Below are positions 35,990 to 48,200 of a stretch of DNA of 64,000 nt, piece by piece. Position 1 is the stretch's first letter; every line of letters starts with the position of its first letter. The position numbers and the translations under genes were made by a program. This DNA comes from Stromatinia cepivora. Lineage: Eukaryota > Ascomycota > Leotiomycetes > Helotiales > Sclerotiniaceae. The notes beneath the pieces are model-generated. The model was not told where the DNA came from. It did not search any database and saw only the letters and a list, made by a program, of their open reading frames with translations. The stretch spans positions 496,001 to 560,000 of the forward strand of contig RCTD01000014.1 in the NCBI GenBank assembly GCA_014898415.1, given 5' to 3'.

Positions 35990-38900
35990 TTATCTAAGCA
36001 AATCTAAAGATCCTGGGATCAAAAGAAGAAAACCTTAATCAAACGATTTGATTATCCAGGGTCTTTTGATAATTCTCCTTTTCTTTTAGAAAATGATGAT
36101 TTATATAATAATTAGAGATCCCTTTATTTAAAAAATCAATTTAACTGGTTAAGATTGTATTTCCGCATCAATTATAGTTTGTATTGAGATATATATATAT
36201 CAAAACCTACAAATCTTATTATTAAATTTAATAATGGTATTGAATTTAAAATTAGTTTATAATAATTATTGATTATAAAACGATTCGAATTATATATTAC
36301 ATTATTTAAGAATGAAATACAATACTATATTTATATAATTGATCAAATAGAATCGGAAATATAAGTATATTATTATATTCTTTATATATGAATACTTTGA
36401 TTCACAATATTCGAATCAATCGAATAATTTATAACGATTTATTGGAATCTGATTGAAATCGATGATATTTATTCTTAATATAAGATATAGATTATATTTA
36501 ATATAATTCAATATAATAATTTTCTAGAATGATATAGAAAGTTTAGATTATTTATTATTCAAATAGAAATCATTAATGATAAAATTCTATTTAGGGATTT
36601 TGAATAAAAGATTTCCGATTTTCTTTTACAAATAATAATAATATTTATTAAGGATTATAAGATTATAAAAAAAATTGTAAATATATTTATTAGAATAGAT
36701 TAAAATGAAGTTTTATTATAAAAACGAAATTGATATTGTATTAAATAAAATACTTTTATAGTTATTTGTAAATCGATAATTATTATGAATCCCTTATAAT
36801 TCTTTTGGAATTTTAATAGTTTCAATTTTGGAATCTTTATATTCCTGAAACCGTTTTTATTCCGGAATATCCTTTCTGAATATACAGATTCCGTTATATT
36901 CAATAATTATTCGAACTTTAAACATTCATCGCTTTCTTTCTCTCCTGGGATAATACATATATCGATACTTTGTATCGATAACCTTAATGAGATCGAGACG
37001 GTATAAGAAGAACTAAAAGAATATTGGGGTGCCGAAAAAGATTTCAGTCCAAAAGCTACAACTGAAATTATATAGAATACCTATTTAGAGAAAAAAAAGT
37101 ATTTAAAACCAAACATTTAGATTTTATTTCTATTTTAAATATTATACAGAATATAAGATTTCTTAATTTGATAAAACTTATAAGAAAAGAAATATTCATC
37201 TTTTTTTATAATCTTTTGAAGAATGATTATATTTACTAATCAAAAATATTTATTGATTCTAAAGCAAATAGATTTATTTTTATTAATATTATATTCCTTA
37301 TTTGTTTATTTCTTATATTTAAATTAAGAATTATATTGTTTGAAATTTCAATTGAAATTAAAAAGTATAATAATATATAAGATTATATCATTATCTATTT
37401 TATATTTCTTAATTTAATGATTAATAATTATAAATAATTTTTTGTCTTTTTCTTTATCATTAAATTAAAAAATTATAATATTATTTTAGATAAACTTTGA
37501 TTATCAAAGATTCGAGCAAAACTTAATTACTTTAATCGATATTTCGAATAATTTAAATAATTTCTTCATTATTTAATCATTTTTTTGTAAATAGAAAATC
37601 AATCGATTAGTTTAATAAAATATCGATCGATAAAATAATCAATTCGAAGAATATTAGAATCGAAGAGATTTATAATTGAATAGATCAATTACAATTGATA
37701 ACATATAACAAGAATCTTCAAATATAAATATAATATAGATTCTTATTGAAAAGAAAAAAGCCCTGATTTCTTTCAAATTCAATTTATCTCTTTTTCAATG
37801 AATTATATTATTATTATAGATCTATAAATACCTTTTCTATATATTATCCGAAATCCTCGATCTATATATATTCAAATCCAATAAATTTCAATTAGAATAT
37901 AAAAGAAATAAATAAACTGAATTTTTTATTATTATTTTAAAAAAATTCGATAGTATAATAAACTTTCAATAAAACAAATAATATACAAAAAAAGGAATAT
38001 TGATTATTTTAATCGAATTCAAGAATACAAAAGTTCGAAAGAAATTCAATCAAGTATTAACCGAAATCAATTCAGAATCTGAAATACTATTTGAATATCG
38101 ATAATATTATTAAACTTTTTCCAAATATAAATCAAATATTTTATCTTCTAATCAATTTTATAATTATAAAATCATATTAGAAAATAAAGGAAAAAAAGTT
38201 TTATATTATAATCCATTTTATAAAATATCTTTAGAACAATTGAAAATCATCAAAAAATATATTATAAATAATTTCAATAAAAATTTCATTAAATTCAATC
38301 AAACCCTTTATATTATATTCATTCTATTTATTAGAAAACTTAATAATAATTTAAAATTCTATATAGACTTCAGATTATTGAATTCCTTAATATATAAAAA
38401 TCAATATCCCTTTTTTTTGATCAACAAAATATTTTCTTGATTTTCTGATATCAAGGTTTTTATCAAACTTGATATTTATTAAGTTTTCTATTATATAAAA
38501 ATAGATTCTGTTTCAAAAGAATATATTATCTTTCGAATCCGATATAGATTATACAAATATAAGATTGTATTATTCAGATTAACGAATGATTTTGTAATCT
38601 ATTAATATTATATAAATAATATTCTATTCGATTATTTAGATATCTTTTATATAGTATATTTCAATAATATTTTAATCTATTTTGAAAATAAAGAAAAGTA
38701 TTAGATTTATATTAAATTAATTCTCGAACAATTAGAAGTTATTAATCTATAAATGGATTTTAAGAAATACAAATTCAATATTATATATATTAAATACTTA
38801 AACTTTATTATTTTTATTAAAGGAATAAAAATGAATCTTGAAAAGATTGAAATAGTTAAAAATTAGATCTTTTCAATAATAATAAAAAGGATTCAATTAT

Positions 38901-41280
38901 TTCTTAATTTTTATAACTTTTATCAATAATTCATTAAGAATTATAATATAATAACAAAACCTTTCAATGAATTCATTAGAACAAATATTAAATTTGTATT
39001 CGATAAAGTATATCAAAATATATTCAATATCTTGAAGAAAAAGTTTATCTTTATTCTATTCTTATAATATTATAATTATCGATTTCCTTATATATTCGAA
39101 ATAGATATATTCGATAAAATAATTACTAATATATTATTACAATAATATAATAAAGATTGATTATTTATAATTTATTTCTTCAAAATTATAATTATTATTG
39201 AATTGAATTACAAAGTTTATAATAAAGAAATACTATTAATCATTCGATCTTTCAATTATTGAAAAGCAAAATTTATTGATTTATTATATAAAATCAAGAT
39301 TTATATCGATTATAAGATCTTCGAATATTTCATAATTATCGAAACTTTTAATACTTGATAAACTTATTGAATAGAAATATTAATTAATTACAATTTCATT
39401 ATTATATATCACTCTAAAAAGAATAACCCTTTTATTAATATTTTAATCTATTAAATCAACAAATTGAATTTTTAGAATTATACTAAAAAAAAGAATCGCC
39501 TTTAATAGTTTATTAAAGATAACCAAATCAATATTGAAATTATAAGAAAAGCTTTACAAAAACATTATTCAAACGAAATAACAATTATTAATATCGATTT
39601 AAATAAAATTGCTTTTCGATTCGATCTAATTAACTATATTATCGAAACAAATAAAATTACAAATAACTTGTTAGTATTCAGAATATAAACTATTCAAGAT
39701 TATAAATATATATTATTTCAAAATAATCTTTTATTTTACAATAATTACTTGATAATATTCAATATCGATAACCTTTGAATTTATTTGATTTACAAAGCTT
39801 ATAATTTCGTTTTCATTATTCATTTTGGTATAAACAAAATCTATCTTTTATTATTTCAATAATATTATTGATCTAGTATATATAATATTATAACTAGATA
39901 TATATACAATTGTTATGCTTACAAACATAATTCTATTTTATATAATCGTACCCCTGATTTATTATATCTACTTCCAATTCCTAATCGAATATAGCAATAT
40001 ATCATTATGGATTATTATAATTTTAATAAGAATAAATACAGATATAATAATATTTTAGTTATTATTGATCGATTAATAAAGCAAATTATCTTTATACCTT
40101 ATTACAAATCAATTAATATTCGAATTCAAATATAATATTATTTTTATTATATATATCGATATTATAATCCTTTTGATATTATAATATTGAATTATAATCC
40201 TTAATTCATATTATAGTTCTGAAAGGAATTCAGTTAAATCTTAGGAACCGATTTCAAATTATCTATTGTCTATTATTCTCAAATCGATAATCAAATTGAA
40301 ATTTATAATCAATACCTTTAATAATAATTAAGATTGTTTATTAGTTATTATCAAAATGTGAGAATCACAGCAAAGAATCGGTTAATATTCGAATAACAAT
40401 AGGTTTGGGTTTAGAATCAAGACTTTTTCATTATTTTCTTTCTAATAGTATTGAAGAATTCCCTTCTATATAGATGAAAACTCTTCAAACTAGTGTACAA
40501 TTCGGCCCGCTTTCGGCTAGCCCTAGTTTCGTAGTTGAGGTTCGTAATACAAAACGATTAATTAGAATTCCTATTTATAATGGATTATATACAATTTATT
40601 TTTTTATGTGATTTCTTAGAAAGGCTTATATTCTATAAAATCTTATATAAATATATATCGAAATATATATCAAAATGAAAGGAAGATATTAATAAATTAA
40701 TAAACGATATAAATATATATAATATCTATATATATATAAAATATAATAAATTGATTTTTATATAAACAAAAGAAGGTTTATTATATATCTAAACCAAAAT
40801 ATTGAAATTTATAAATATTCATTGATATAAAATCGATTTCGATATCGAAGATTATATATAATTCAATATAAAAAATTACTTTATTCAAAGATTATTTAAG
40901 AAACTGAATTTTCCAATTCAAAGAAAATTTAAGATCATTAATCGATTTAAAAACTTTTTCAAACTCGAATTTTTGATTATAATGAAAACTCATCTTATTT
41001 TTCTTTCAAATCGATTATACAAAGTATACAACGATCCTTTTTTTGATCAAATATTCAAATCATTTCTATTTATTAATATAACTAATAATTCGGAATAGAA
41101 AATAAAGAAGATTCTAATAATAAAAAAAGCACAAAAAACCCTACTATATAGAATTTCATGATTTAATAGTAATATCAAATTCATTTAATATTTTATTTCC
41201 GATTTTAAAACATTATTATATCTTTTATATGATTTTCATTTAATCAATTCAATATTGTCTAATCCTTTTAATTGATTATT
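35990..41280 (+). pseudogene. Degraded gag-pol of copy B (remainder)
   Basis: Collinear with copy A but more AT-rich. Gag-like sequence spans 35,990-37,180, protease remnant near 37,245, reverse transcriptase 38,240-38,720 (FIRKLNNNLKFYIDFRLLN, then YFNNILIYF at the catalytic site), RNase H-like region to about 39,450, and integrase to about 41,270. Both catalytic aspartates of YxDD are lost. The integrase region is split by a solo LTR at 40,357. Confidence 0.8.
40357..40549 (+). mobile_element. Solo LTR of F family inside copy B
   Basis: 193 bp, TGTGAGAATCACAG...GTTCGTAATA, flanked by an exact 5-bp duplication CAAAA (40,352-40,356 and 40,550-40,554). The corresponding site in copy A (near 34,130) reads straight through TATCAAAACGATTAAT, which is an empty-site control. 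It keeps more C and G than the left F LTR. Confidence 0.93.
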
Positions 41281-41848
41281 TGATTAAATAAAGCTTTATA
41301 AAAGTAAAAAGGATAATTATAATTATATAAATAACAATTCATTTATAAAATTAAAGAAAAGAAAAATATTCTTCAATTCAACGGATTAGATATTATAATT
41401 TTATAATAATATATATATATAATCGCAAAAGGATCGAAAATCTATACAAATTCGAAGGAATTTGATTGTATATATATATAGTTCGAATTTTATATAACAA
41501 ATGAATTACTATTATCAAGACAATATGAAGGCAATATATTTAAAAAATTTATATCTATAATCATTTCAAAAATCATACAAAAAGAAAGCTTGAATATAAT
41601 AAAAACGAAATATAATGTTACCCCTATTGATTTCGTTCAATTTAATTGATTTGATCAATTTGATCGATTAATCTGATCGATTTCGGAATTGATCATATTA
41701 ACCACCCATTATTATTATACCATAATTCAATCCTCTCCCTTTTTCTATTGAAACTTTTTCTTTTTAAAGATTCCCTAAATCAAGAAGAATACGAATCAAT
41801 ATTAATTTACTTAATTAATAAACAATTTGATCAATTTGATCAATTCAT

Positions 41849-42189
41849 TGTTACAACGGGTCCTTGCGAAGTACCGCGTCATATGACTATGAACAAGTAA
41901 CGGAGCGTCAAGGAGTTACAATGTTTCTGGAGTGTAGTGAGGTCTGTAGATATCCAATATATTAAAGAGGTCTTAAGAAATAAAATAGAAAACAAAAGTT
42001 TATATAAGGGAATGGGTTTTATTATAATATAAAGTTTCGTACTTAAAAACAATCATTAGTTTCATTACTATAATTACAAGAATTGCAATCAGTTACAACC
42101 ATATTGAATTCCTACTTGAAGTCTAGTCTAAACCACCTCAAGAGATCTCTAGCCACTTCCACATGACCCTAGAGGCAGCTCCTGTAACA
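41849..42189. mobile_element. Solo LTR of a third family inside copy B, little mutated
   Basis: 341 bp with TGTTACA...TGTAACA termini and an exact 5-bp duplication TTCAT (41,844-41,848 and 42,190-42,194). Composition is close to normal, unlike the AT-rich host. A TATATAAG box lies near 42,001. Copies A and C lack it at the equivalent position. Confidence 0.92.
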
Positions 42190-42389
42190 TTCATTCATTA
42201 TCTTGATCAATTTGATCGATTATTTTGGTTAATTTGATCAATTTCCAATAAATTAATCAAATCAACCAAAATGATTAATCTAATTGATTTAGGGCTTATA
42301 AATCTTCACAAAATTTGATTTCTGATGAAATAATAGTGAAATAAAGGAGTAAAACGCTTGAAAGCGAGCTTTTCCAAAAGGGGGAGTAG

Positions 42390-42673
42390 TATTACAAATT
42401 ATGAATTATAGAAAGCTAATTATATAATACTTTTTATCTTCTATATCAATTGATGAATTGATTGTTTGTATATATACATTACGATTTATACGATTTAGTA
42501 TAATAAAATAGTGACCCTAATAATATATATATATAACCCTGCAGTTCATATATAGGTATTTGTATATATATATATTTAATCGCTTTTTACGAGCCATAAT
42601 TCTTCAATTGTAGATTCTAAGGAACATAATTGACCCTGTTTATTCAGCTCTACTACGGCTCTTGTGCGTCACA
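42390..42673 (+). repeat. 3' LTR of copy B
   Basis: 284 bp, TATTACAAATTATG...CTTGTGCGTCACA, followed by the ATTTT duplication. Confidence 0.92.
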
Positions 42674-42679
42674 ATTTTC

Positions 42680-42955
42680 GTTGGGTATGCTTTTGATTCG
42701 GATTTGGTAGATATACTTTCGATTCGGATTCGATAGGTTTTCGGTAGATATGTTTTCGATTCGGATTCGATAGGTTTTCGGTAGATATGTTTTCGATTCG
42801 GATTTGATAGGTTTTTGGTAGGTATGCTTTCGATTTGGATTCGATAGGTTTTTGGTAGATATACTTTTGATTTGGATTCGGTAGGTTTTCAGTGGGTATA
42901 CTTTCGATTCGGATTCGATAGGTTTTCGGTAGATATACTTTCGATGAGTATATTT
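42680..42955. repeat. 37-bp tandem repeat, about seven copies
   Basis: Imperfect head-to-tail units with the core GGTAGATATACTTTCGATTC then GGATTCGATAGGTTTTC. The period is 37, not a multiple of three, yet the minus strand stays open across it (42,669-43,109), giving a 37-residue super-repeat. It lies in the internal DNA of element F beside the insertion point of copy B. Confidence 0.85.
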
Positions 42956-44119
42956 TCAATTCGATTTTGATAGGTATATTTTCAATTCGAATTCGATATA
43001 CTTTCGATGTAATGAATAAAGGATATTGATATCTTTCTTTTTGGATCGATATCTCTATTGATTTTAATGATTCTGTAGATTTGATAAATAATAAAAAAAG
43101 GGTTTTCAATTTACTTTTTCTTTTGAAATTTGGAATATAAAATCTATTATTTTAAAAGAATATAAGTTTTGTTTTTTTAGAATCTGAATTTCTGAAAATG
43201 GAAAAATGAAAAATGATTAATTGTTAGTAGCAAATTATATATTTATCAATATATCGATTCAAATTTATATCAAAATGATATTTTCAATATAAATATTATT
43301 TCGTTTTTAGTTAATATATTAGTTTTCTGATATGGATTTAATTGTTTACAATTAGTTTTTATTAATGATTTTTCAGAATTATATAAGGATTAGTTTCATT
43401 TTTCTTTTTGGAAGAGGTTTGATATTCTATTAAAGGGAAAAGACTTTAAATATTCTATTAAGGTTTTGTTTAAAAATAGAAATGTAGTTATTATTGGATA
43501 TAAATTTGTTTATTATATTCTTTAAAGATAATATCAAAAGCTTTATAATAATCTCAATTTAAATATTTTCAATTTCAATATCTTCAATTTTAATATCTTC
43601 AATTTCAATATCTTCAATTTTTTCAACTATTTTTATATTCAAAATTCTTTAGTTTTTTAATAAGATTTAAGGGTTTTTTATATACTTTTTGTTTTTTCGT
43701 TTTTTTGTTTGAATGATTTATATGATTTAAAAATTCACTTTCGAATTTCATAAAATAAAGTAGGGTTCGATTCGTATATCATATTTATATTTTTCGAATA
43801 AATCTTTTCAATTTCTTTTTTTGTTTTCTTGATTTTCTTGATTTGAAGGTTTTTTGTAGTATTTTTGATAGGTTTTCGATAATATTCCGAAGGGTTTTTG
43901 AAGGTTCATTTTGAGGCCAAATTCGTATATATTTCGAAGATGAATTTCGAAGGGTTTCGATAATATTTTGAAGGATCTCAAAAGTTTATTTTCTAGATTT
44001 AATTCGATGATTTCTTTTCAAAGGTTTTTCGATAAAGTTTGAAGGCTTTTGTAAATCAAAAAATGAGGTTATTCTCAAAATTAATCGACGAATTGTTTTC
44101 CAGGGTGAATGAAAAGAAT
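42956..44119. other. Internal DNA of element F, no gene
   Basis: AT-rich. A TCAATTTCAATATCT-type direct repeat lies at 43,560-43,625. Repeated TCGAAGG/TTTTGAAGG strings occur at 43,850-44,050. No recognisable protein in either strand. Confidence 0.5.
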
Positions 44120-44229
44120 TATGAGAATTATAGTAAAGAATTGATTAATATTCGAATAACAATAGATTGGGTTTAGAATCAAGATTTTTCATTACTTCTT
44201 CTAATCATATTGAAGAATTCTCCTCTTAT
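44120..44229 (+). repeat. F-family LTR, right copy, left piece (split by copy C)
   Basis: Matches the first 110 bases of the F LTR and continues at 51,278-51,357 after removal of copy C and one CTTAT duplication. Confidence 0.85.
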
Positions 44230-44511
44230 TGTGACGCACAAGAGCCGTAGTAGAGCTGAATAAACAGGGTCAATTATATTCCTTAGAATCTACAATTAAA
44301 GAATTATAGCTCATAAGGAGCGATTAGATATATATACACAAATACCCATTTGTGGGTTACGAAGTTATATATATATATTATTAGGGTTATCATTTTACTA
44401 TATTAAATTATATGATTTATAATATATATATATAGATGATTAGCTTATAAATTGATATAGGAGATAAAAAGTATTATGTAATTAACCTTCTATAATTTAT
44501 AATTCGTAATA
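44230..44511 (-). repeat. 3' LTR of copy C
   Basis: TGTGACGCACAAGAGCC at the left edge. On the minus strand the right edge reads TATTACGAATT, preceded by the purine tract AAAGGGAAGAATAG. Confidence 0.92.
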
Positions 44512-45289
44512 CTATTCTTCCCTTTGGAAAAGTTCACCCTCGAATATTTCATTTTTTTGTTTTATTGTTATTTTATCGGAAACCAGATTTTGTAAAGGTT
44601 TATAAACTCTAAATCAATTAGATTAATTATTTTAATTGATTTGATCAATTTATTGGAAATTGACCAAATTGATCAAAATAATCGATCAAATTAACCAAAA
44701 TGACGAATGAATTGATCAAATCGATCAAATCGTTCATCAATTGGTTAAATTAATATTGATTTATATTTTCCTTGATTTAGGGAATCTCTGAAAGGAAAAA
44801 GTTTTAATAAAAAAGGGAAAGAGATTGAATTATAATATAATAATGATGAATGGTTAATATGATCAATTCCGAAATCGATTAAATTAATCGATTAAATTGA
44901 TCAAATCAATCAAATTGAACGAAATCGATAGAGGTGATATCACATTTCGTTTTTATTATATTCAAGTTTCCTTTTGTATGATTTTTGAAATGATTATAGG
45001 TATAAATTTTTTGAAATATATTGTCTTTGTATTATCTTGATGGTGGTAGTTCGTTTGTTGTATAGAATTCGGACTATATATGTATACAATCAAATTCCCT
45101 TGAATTTATATGGGTTTTCGATCCTTTCATAATTATATATATATATACTATTATAAAATTATAATATTTAATTTGTTGAATTAAAGAACACTTTTTTTTC
45201 CCTTAATTTTATAGATGAATCGTTATCTATATGATTATAATTATTCTTTTTACTCTTATAGAGTTTTATTCAATCAATTAATCGATTGA

Positions 45290-48200
45290 GAGGATCAAGC
45301 AACATTGAATTAGCTAGATGAAAATCGTATAGAAGATATAAAAATGTTTTAAGATCGGAAATAGGATACCAAATAAGATCGGTATCACTATTAAGCTATG
45401 AAACTCTGTATAATAGAGTTTTTCGTACTTTCTTTATTGTTAAAACCTTTTCCACTTTTTATTCTGAATTATCAATTATATTAATAAACAGAAATGATTC
45501 GAATATCTGATTAGGAAAAAGATCGTTATATATCTTATATAATCGATTTAAAGGGAAAACAGAATGAATTTTCATTGTAATCGGAAGTTCGAATTTGAAA
45601 GAGCTTCTAAATCGATTAATGATCTTGAATCTTTTTTGAATCGAGAAATCCAATTTTTTGGATGATCTTTAAATAGGGTAACTCTTCATATTGAACTATA
45701 TATAATCTCCGATATCGAAATCGACCTTATATCGATAAATATTCATGGATTTCGATATTTTGATTTGGATATACAATAAATCTTCTTTCGTTTGCACAAA
45801 AACTAATCTATTACATTCTATATATATATGAATATCATATATATTTATATCGTTTATTGACTTACTAGCGTTTTCCTTTCATTCCTATACACATTTCGGT
45901 GCATACCCGTATAGGGTTTCGTAGGATGTAAGCCCTTCTAAGGAGTTGTATAAAAGAGTAAGTTGTATATAATCCATTATAAATAAGAATTCTGATTAAT
46001 CGTCTTGATAATAACTAATAAACGATTTTAACTATTGTTGAAGGTACTAATTATAGATCTTAATTTGACCATTAGTTTGAGGATAATAAACAATGAATAA
46101 TTTGAAATCGATTTCTAGGATTTGATTGAATTCCTTTCAGAACTATAATATAAATTGGAGACTGCAATCCGATATTATAATATCAAGGGGATTATAATAT
46201 CGATATATATAGTAGAAATATAGTTATACTTAAATTCGAGTATCGATTGATTTGTAACAAGATATAGAGATAGTTTGCTTTATTAATCGATCAATAATGA
46301 TTAAAACGTTATTATATTTATATTTATCCTTATTAAAATTATAATAATCTATAATGATATATTGTTATACTCAATTAAGAATCGGAAATGGATATAATAA
46401 ATTAGGGGTACAATTATATAGAATAGAATTATATTTGCAAGTATGACAATTGTATATATATCTGATTACGATATCATGCATTCTGGGTTAGTAATATTGT
46501 TGAAATAATAAAAGATAGATTTTATTTATATTAAAATAAACAATGGAAACGGAATTATGGGTTTTATAAATCAAATAAATTCGAAGATTGTTGATATCGG
46601 ATATTACTAAATGATTATTGTAAAGCAAAAGGTTATTTTGGAATAATATATATTTATAATCTTGAGTAATTTACATTCTGAATGTTAGCAAATTATCTAT
46701 AGTTTTATTTGCTTCGATGATATAATTAATTAGATCGAATCGAGAAACGATTTCATTTAAATCGATACTAATAATCGCTATTTCGTTTGGATAATGCTTT
46801 TATAAAGCTTCTTTTATGATTTTGATATCAATTTAATTGTCTTTAATAAGTTGCTAAAGGCGATTCTTCTTTTTGGTATAATTCTGAAGGTCCAATTCGT
46901 TGGTCTAACAAATTAAGACATCAATAAAAGGGTTATTTTTTCCAGGGCGATATATAATGATAAAGTTATAATCAGTTAGAACTTTTGTTTAACGAACTTA
47001 TCGAGTATTAAGAATCTTGATAATCATGAAATATTCAAGGACCTTATAATCGGTATAAACCTTGATTTTATATAATGAACCGGCGAATTCTGCTTTTTAA
47101 TAATTAAGAGATCGAATGATTAACAGCATTTCCTTATCATGAATTTTGTAACTCAGTTTAACGATAATTATAGTTTTAGAGAAATAAGCTATAGGAAATT
47201 AATCTTCGTTATACTGTTATGATAATATATTAATAACTATTCTATCAGATACATCTGTTTTGAATATACAAGGGAATCGATGATTATAATATTGCAAAAA
47301 CAAAGCAAAGATAAGCTTTTTCTTCAAAATATTGAATGCATTTTGGTATACTTCGTTGAATATGAATTTAATGTTTACTTTAATGAATTCATTAAAAGGT
47401 TTCGTTATTATACTATAGTCCTTAATGAATCATTGATAAAAATTGCAAAAACCAAGAAATGATTGGATCTCTTTTATTGTTATTAGAAAGATCCAATTCC
47501 CAATTATTTTAATCTTTTCAAGATCTATTTCTATTCCTTTAGTAAAGATAATAAAGTCCAAATACTTGATATATATAATATTGAATTCATATTTCTTGAG
47601 ATCTGCTTATAGATTAATGATTTTTAATCATTCAAGAATTAATTTAATATAAATTTGATATTTTTCTTTATTTTTAGAATAGATTAGAATATTATCGAGG
47701 TATATTGTATAGAAGATATTTAGATAATCGAATAGAATATTATTCATATAATACTAATAGATTGTAAAATCATTTATTAATCCGAATAATACAACTTTGT
47801 ATTTGTATAATCTATATCGGATTCGAAAGGTAGTATACTCTTTCGAAACAGGATTCATTCTTATATGATAGAAAGTTTAACGAATATCGAGTTTGATAAA
47901 GATCTTAATATCGGAAAGCCGAGAAAGCGTTTCGTCGATTAAAGAAAAGGGATACCGATTCTTATATATCAAAGAATTCAATAATCTGAAGTCTATACAG
48001 AATCTTAAACTATTATTGGGTTTTTTAACAAATAAAACGGATACAATATAAAGGGCTTGATTAGATTCAATAAAATCTTTGCTAAAATTATCTATAATAT
48101 ATTCTTTAACGATTTTCAGCTGTTCCAAGAATATCTTGTAAAACAGGCTATAATACAAAACTTATTTTCCTTTGCTTTCTAATATGATTTTATAATTATA

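Larger units (their letters stand above)
27823..42673 (+). mobile_element. Ty3/gypsy retrotransposon copy B (contains nested copy A)
   Basis: 5' LTR 27,823-28,104 (starts TGTCACGAATCG), internal part 28,105-28,877, interrupted by copy A plus its target duplication, resuming at 35,911, 3' LTR 42,390-42,673 (ends GTGCGTCACA). It is flanked by an exact 5-bp duplication ATTTT (27,818-27,822 and 42,674-42,678). Without insertions the element is about 7.3 kb. It also carries two solo LTRs. A polypurine tract AAAAGGGGGAGTAG abuts the 3' LTR. All frames are broken. Confidence 0.92.
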
